Assembly (NCBI GenBank): GCA_964346075.1 | Contig: CAYFTH010000127.1 | Coordinates: forward strand, 1-7,852 | Source of the DNA: Brumimicrobium sp964346075 | GTDB taxonomy: Bacteria > Bacteroidota > Bacteroidia > Flavobacteriales_D > Crocinitomicaceae | DNA length: 7,852 nt | Reading direction: 5' to 3' | In this document: in pieces, positions 6,493-7,852 of the stretch | How positions within the stretch are numbered: position 1 is the stretch's first letter | How the letters are laid out: the number at the start of each line of letters is the position of its first letter | The notes under the pieces: generated by a model | The model's input: the letters and a program-made list of their open reading frames with translations, nothing else | Told to the model about the DNA's origin: nothing | Databases searched by the model: none | Program-made: the position numbers and the translations under genes

Positions 6493-7787
6493 TGCTAAAA
6501 AAATACCTGACCGCATTGTTGTTACTGCCCTGTTTCCTATTAGGTCAGCATGAATTTGCGAAAACGGCTGTTGTCGATAGTATCTGGTCGCTAGAGAACC
6601 AATCCACTGAACAGAAACTGGGTGGTCTTTACGATATATCCTGGGAACTCATAACTGAAGATGCTGATTTGGGAATTTTATATGCGAATCATTTGATTGA
6701 TTCAGCGCAGGTGGCTGGTTTAATTCGTTTTGAAGCTTACGGTCATTCAACGAAAGCAGAATGTTATACCATGCTTGCAGATTATAAAAAGGCTATCGAG
6801 GAACATCAAAAAGCAAAAAATATTTATGATAAAATTGGCGATAAGCAAGGCCTTAGCGCTACGGCGATGAACATTGGTCACATTTACTATTTAATAGAAG
6901 AACATGTAATAGCAAGGCGGTTTTTCAAGGAATCTTATGACTACGATCAAAAGTTGAAAGATACGGTTGGAATGGCGCAGGCTCTAAAAAACGAGGCCTC
7001 TTGTTATTACAGTCTCAGTCAGTATGACAAGGCACTGAACCGTTACCATCAATCACTCGACCTTATCGATGGTTATGAAACGACCAATATAATTTTAACT
7101 TCTGCCATTTACGGAGGGATTGGAGCACTATACCTTCAAAAAGGGGAACACGATAAGGCGTATCAAACATTACTACGAGCCACCAAGATTGATGAAAAGC
7201 ATGACATCAAACAAAGTTTAATTTCTAATTATAAAAACTTGAGCGTATACCATGATACCTTAGATAACCTCGATAGTGCGTTGTATTATGCGCAGTCTTC
7301 CTTTCAAATTGCAAAGAAAATCAACTCGTTTCATGGCATGCAGTTTAGTGCAAAACGACTCTCAGAAGTTCACGAAAGGCTAGATAACCTTTCTGCTGCA
7401 TTTGATTATTACAAAATGTTTATCAAATACAGAGACAGTATTAAGAAAGATGAAAATATTGAAGAAGTCACGCGTCTGGAAGTACAACACCAATACGAAC
7501 TGAAGGCAGCCAAAGACAGTATTCGCGTTAAAAAAGAAAAAGAAGCGCTTAGTGCTGAAAAAGAGTGGGCTGAACGACTCAACTACTCCCTTTTCGGCGG
7601 TGGAGTTCTGGTTATCGTTTTTACAATATTTCTATACAATCGATATCGTGTCATCGGACAACAAAAAGGGACGATTGAAAAACAAAAAACGGATGTAGAA
7701 AAGCAGCGCGACATTGCTAATGAGAAACACCGAGAAACGGAAAAACAACGCCAACTAGTTCAGGAAAAAAATGAAGAAATTCACTAG
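6480..7787 (+). CDS. Exported/membrane TPR protein with cytoplasmic coiled coil
   Basis: From the ATG the protein is 435 residues. A signal peptide (about 1-22, ending LLGQ) precedes about six TPR-like helical pairs of roughly 40 residues (about 82-320), of the long-spaced TPR_12 kind. A charged coiled coil (about 325-365), one membrane helix (about 369-386) and a second charged coiled coil to the end follow. The TPRs should lie in the periplasm and the tail in the cytoplasm. Bacteroidota have many such proteins, usually continuing into a histidine kinase, PP2C phosphatase or cyclase; this one stops after the coil. It may pass a signal to a partner protein. The ATG overlaps the yhaN stop by 13 bases. 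A GTG at 6492 is a credible alternative start (431 residues): it overlaps yhaN by one base (TAGTG), follows GGAGGG four bases upstream, and gives a cleaner signal peptide (MLKKYL). The ATG is kept because GTG starts are uncommon in this phylum. Ligand and partner are unknown. Confidence 0.82.
   Translation: MEGLVLKKYLTALLLLPCFLLGQHEFAKTAVVDSIWSLENQSTEQKLGGLYDISWELITEDADLGILYANHLIDSAQVAGLIRFEAYGHSTKAECYTMLADYKKAIEEHQKAKNIYDKIGDKQGLSATAMNIGHIYYLIEEHVIARRFFKESYDYDQKLKDTVGMAQALKNEASCYYSLSQYDKALNRYHQSLDLIDGYETTNIILTSAIYGGIGALYLQKGEHDKAYQTLLRATKIDEKHDIKQSLISNYKNLSVYHDTLDNLDSALYYAQSSFQIAKKINSFHGMQFSAKRLSEVHERLDNLSAAFDYYKMFIKYRDSIKKDENIEEVTRLEVQHQYELKAAKDSIRVKKEKEALSAEKEWAERLNYSLFGGGVLVIVFTIFLYNRYRVIGQQKGTIEKQKTDVEKQRDIANEKHRETEKQRQLVQEKNEEIH
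6482..6494 (+). promoter_or_regulatory. Shine-Dalgarno-like GGAGGG with alternative GTG start of the TPR gene
   Basis: GGAGGG (6482-6487) lies four bases before GTG (6492-6494), inside the last codons of yhaN. It is the strongest ribosome-binding match at the head of any gene here. It competes with the ATG at 6480, whose own AGGAG (6462-6466) is 13 bases away. Because Bacteroidota depend little on Shine-Dalgarno pairing, it does not settle the start. Confidence 0.4.
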
Positions 7788-7852
7788 TGGGCGATTAAAA
7801 GTATTTGAAATTCAGTTGATTACTGTAACAGTCTTCAGTGTTTTTGTAATTT
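7771..7852 (+). CDS. Start of a further gene, membrane-anchored, cut by window end
   Basis: An open frame starts at ATG 7771, inside the last codons of the TPR gene (17-base overlap), and stays open to the window edge (27 codons). AGGA at 7762-7765 lies five bases upstream of the ATG. The visible N-terminus has basic residues (MKKFTSGRLK) followed by a hydrophobic run (about 14-27), which looks like a signal anchor or first membrane helix. The overlap suggests translation coupled to the TPR gene. An obvious guess is the missing output partner of the TPR protein (a kinase or cyclase), but too little is visible to name a family. Confidence 0.5.
   Translation, partial: MKKFTSGRLKVFEIQLITVTVFSVFVI

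Noticed and set aside
6492..6550. Cys in the TPR protein's signal peptide as a lipobox
   Set aside because: The residues before it are Leu-Leu-Pro, with Pro at -1, which does not fit a lipobox. Hydrophobic residues continue after the Cys, and the protein has a later membrane helix.
7777..7784. AATTCAC-like bases at the end of the TPR gene resembling the IS terminal repeat
   Set aside because: Only about seven bases match and the following bases do not continue the repeat. A new open frame with its own AGGA explains the region better than an insertion boundary.

Overview
The window looks like chromosomal DNA from a member of the Bacteroidota, probably Flavobacteriia or a near relative. Four things point there: an IS4-type transposase of the style common in that phylum; a lipoprotein whose mature end starts Cys-Lys-Asn-Glu; a promoter-like TAnnTTTG box rather than a strong sigma-70 site; and a TPR/membrane/coiled-coil signalling protein of a type abundant in these bacteria. 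No rRNA, tRNA or CRISPR array was seen.

Layout. (1) Positions 3-1319 are an apparently intact IS4-family insertion sequence. It has one transposase gene with a complete DDE triad and YREK signature, imperfect inverted ends and a terminator-like hairpin behind the gene. (2) On the minus strand, 1355-2173 encodes an outer-membrane-type lipoprotein with two similar beta-rich halves. The insertion sequence ends only about 35 bases past its stop codon. (3) A 150-base divergent spacer follows, holding a candidate promoter (2280-2309) for the rightward genes. (4) A tightly packed rightward gene set starts at 2324: a YhaO/SbcD-like metallophosphoesterase, a YhaN/Rad50-like ATPase (ATGA overlap), a TPR protein with signal peptide and one membrane helix (overlapping the ATPase stop), and the first 27 codons of a fourth gene overlapping the end of the TPR gene.

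How the genes may work together. YhaO and YhaN have the hallmarks of an Mre11-Rad50 type nuclease/ATPase pair. In Rad50 and SbcC the tip of the coiled coil often carries a CxxC zinc hook. Here the middle of the coiled-coil protein is a hydrophobic double helix (residues 460-501) and there is no CxxC, so the complex may be tethered to the inner membrane. The downstream TPR membrane protein and the partial membrane-anchored gene appear to be translated with it. Whether the nuclease pair and the signalling proteins share a function is inference from gene packing only. The genes themselves belong to recognisable families. The most interesting points are the membrane hairpin and the unusual operon partnership.
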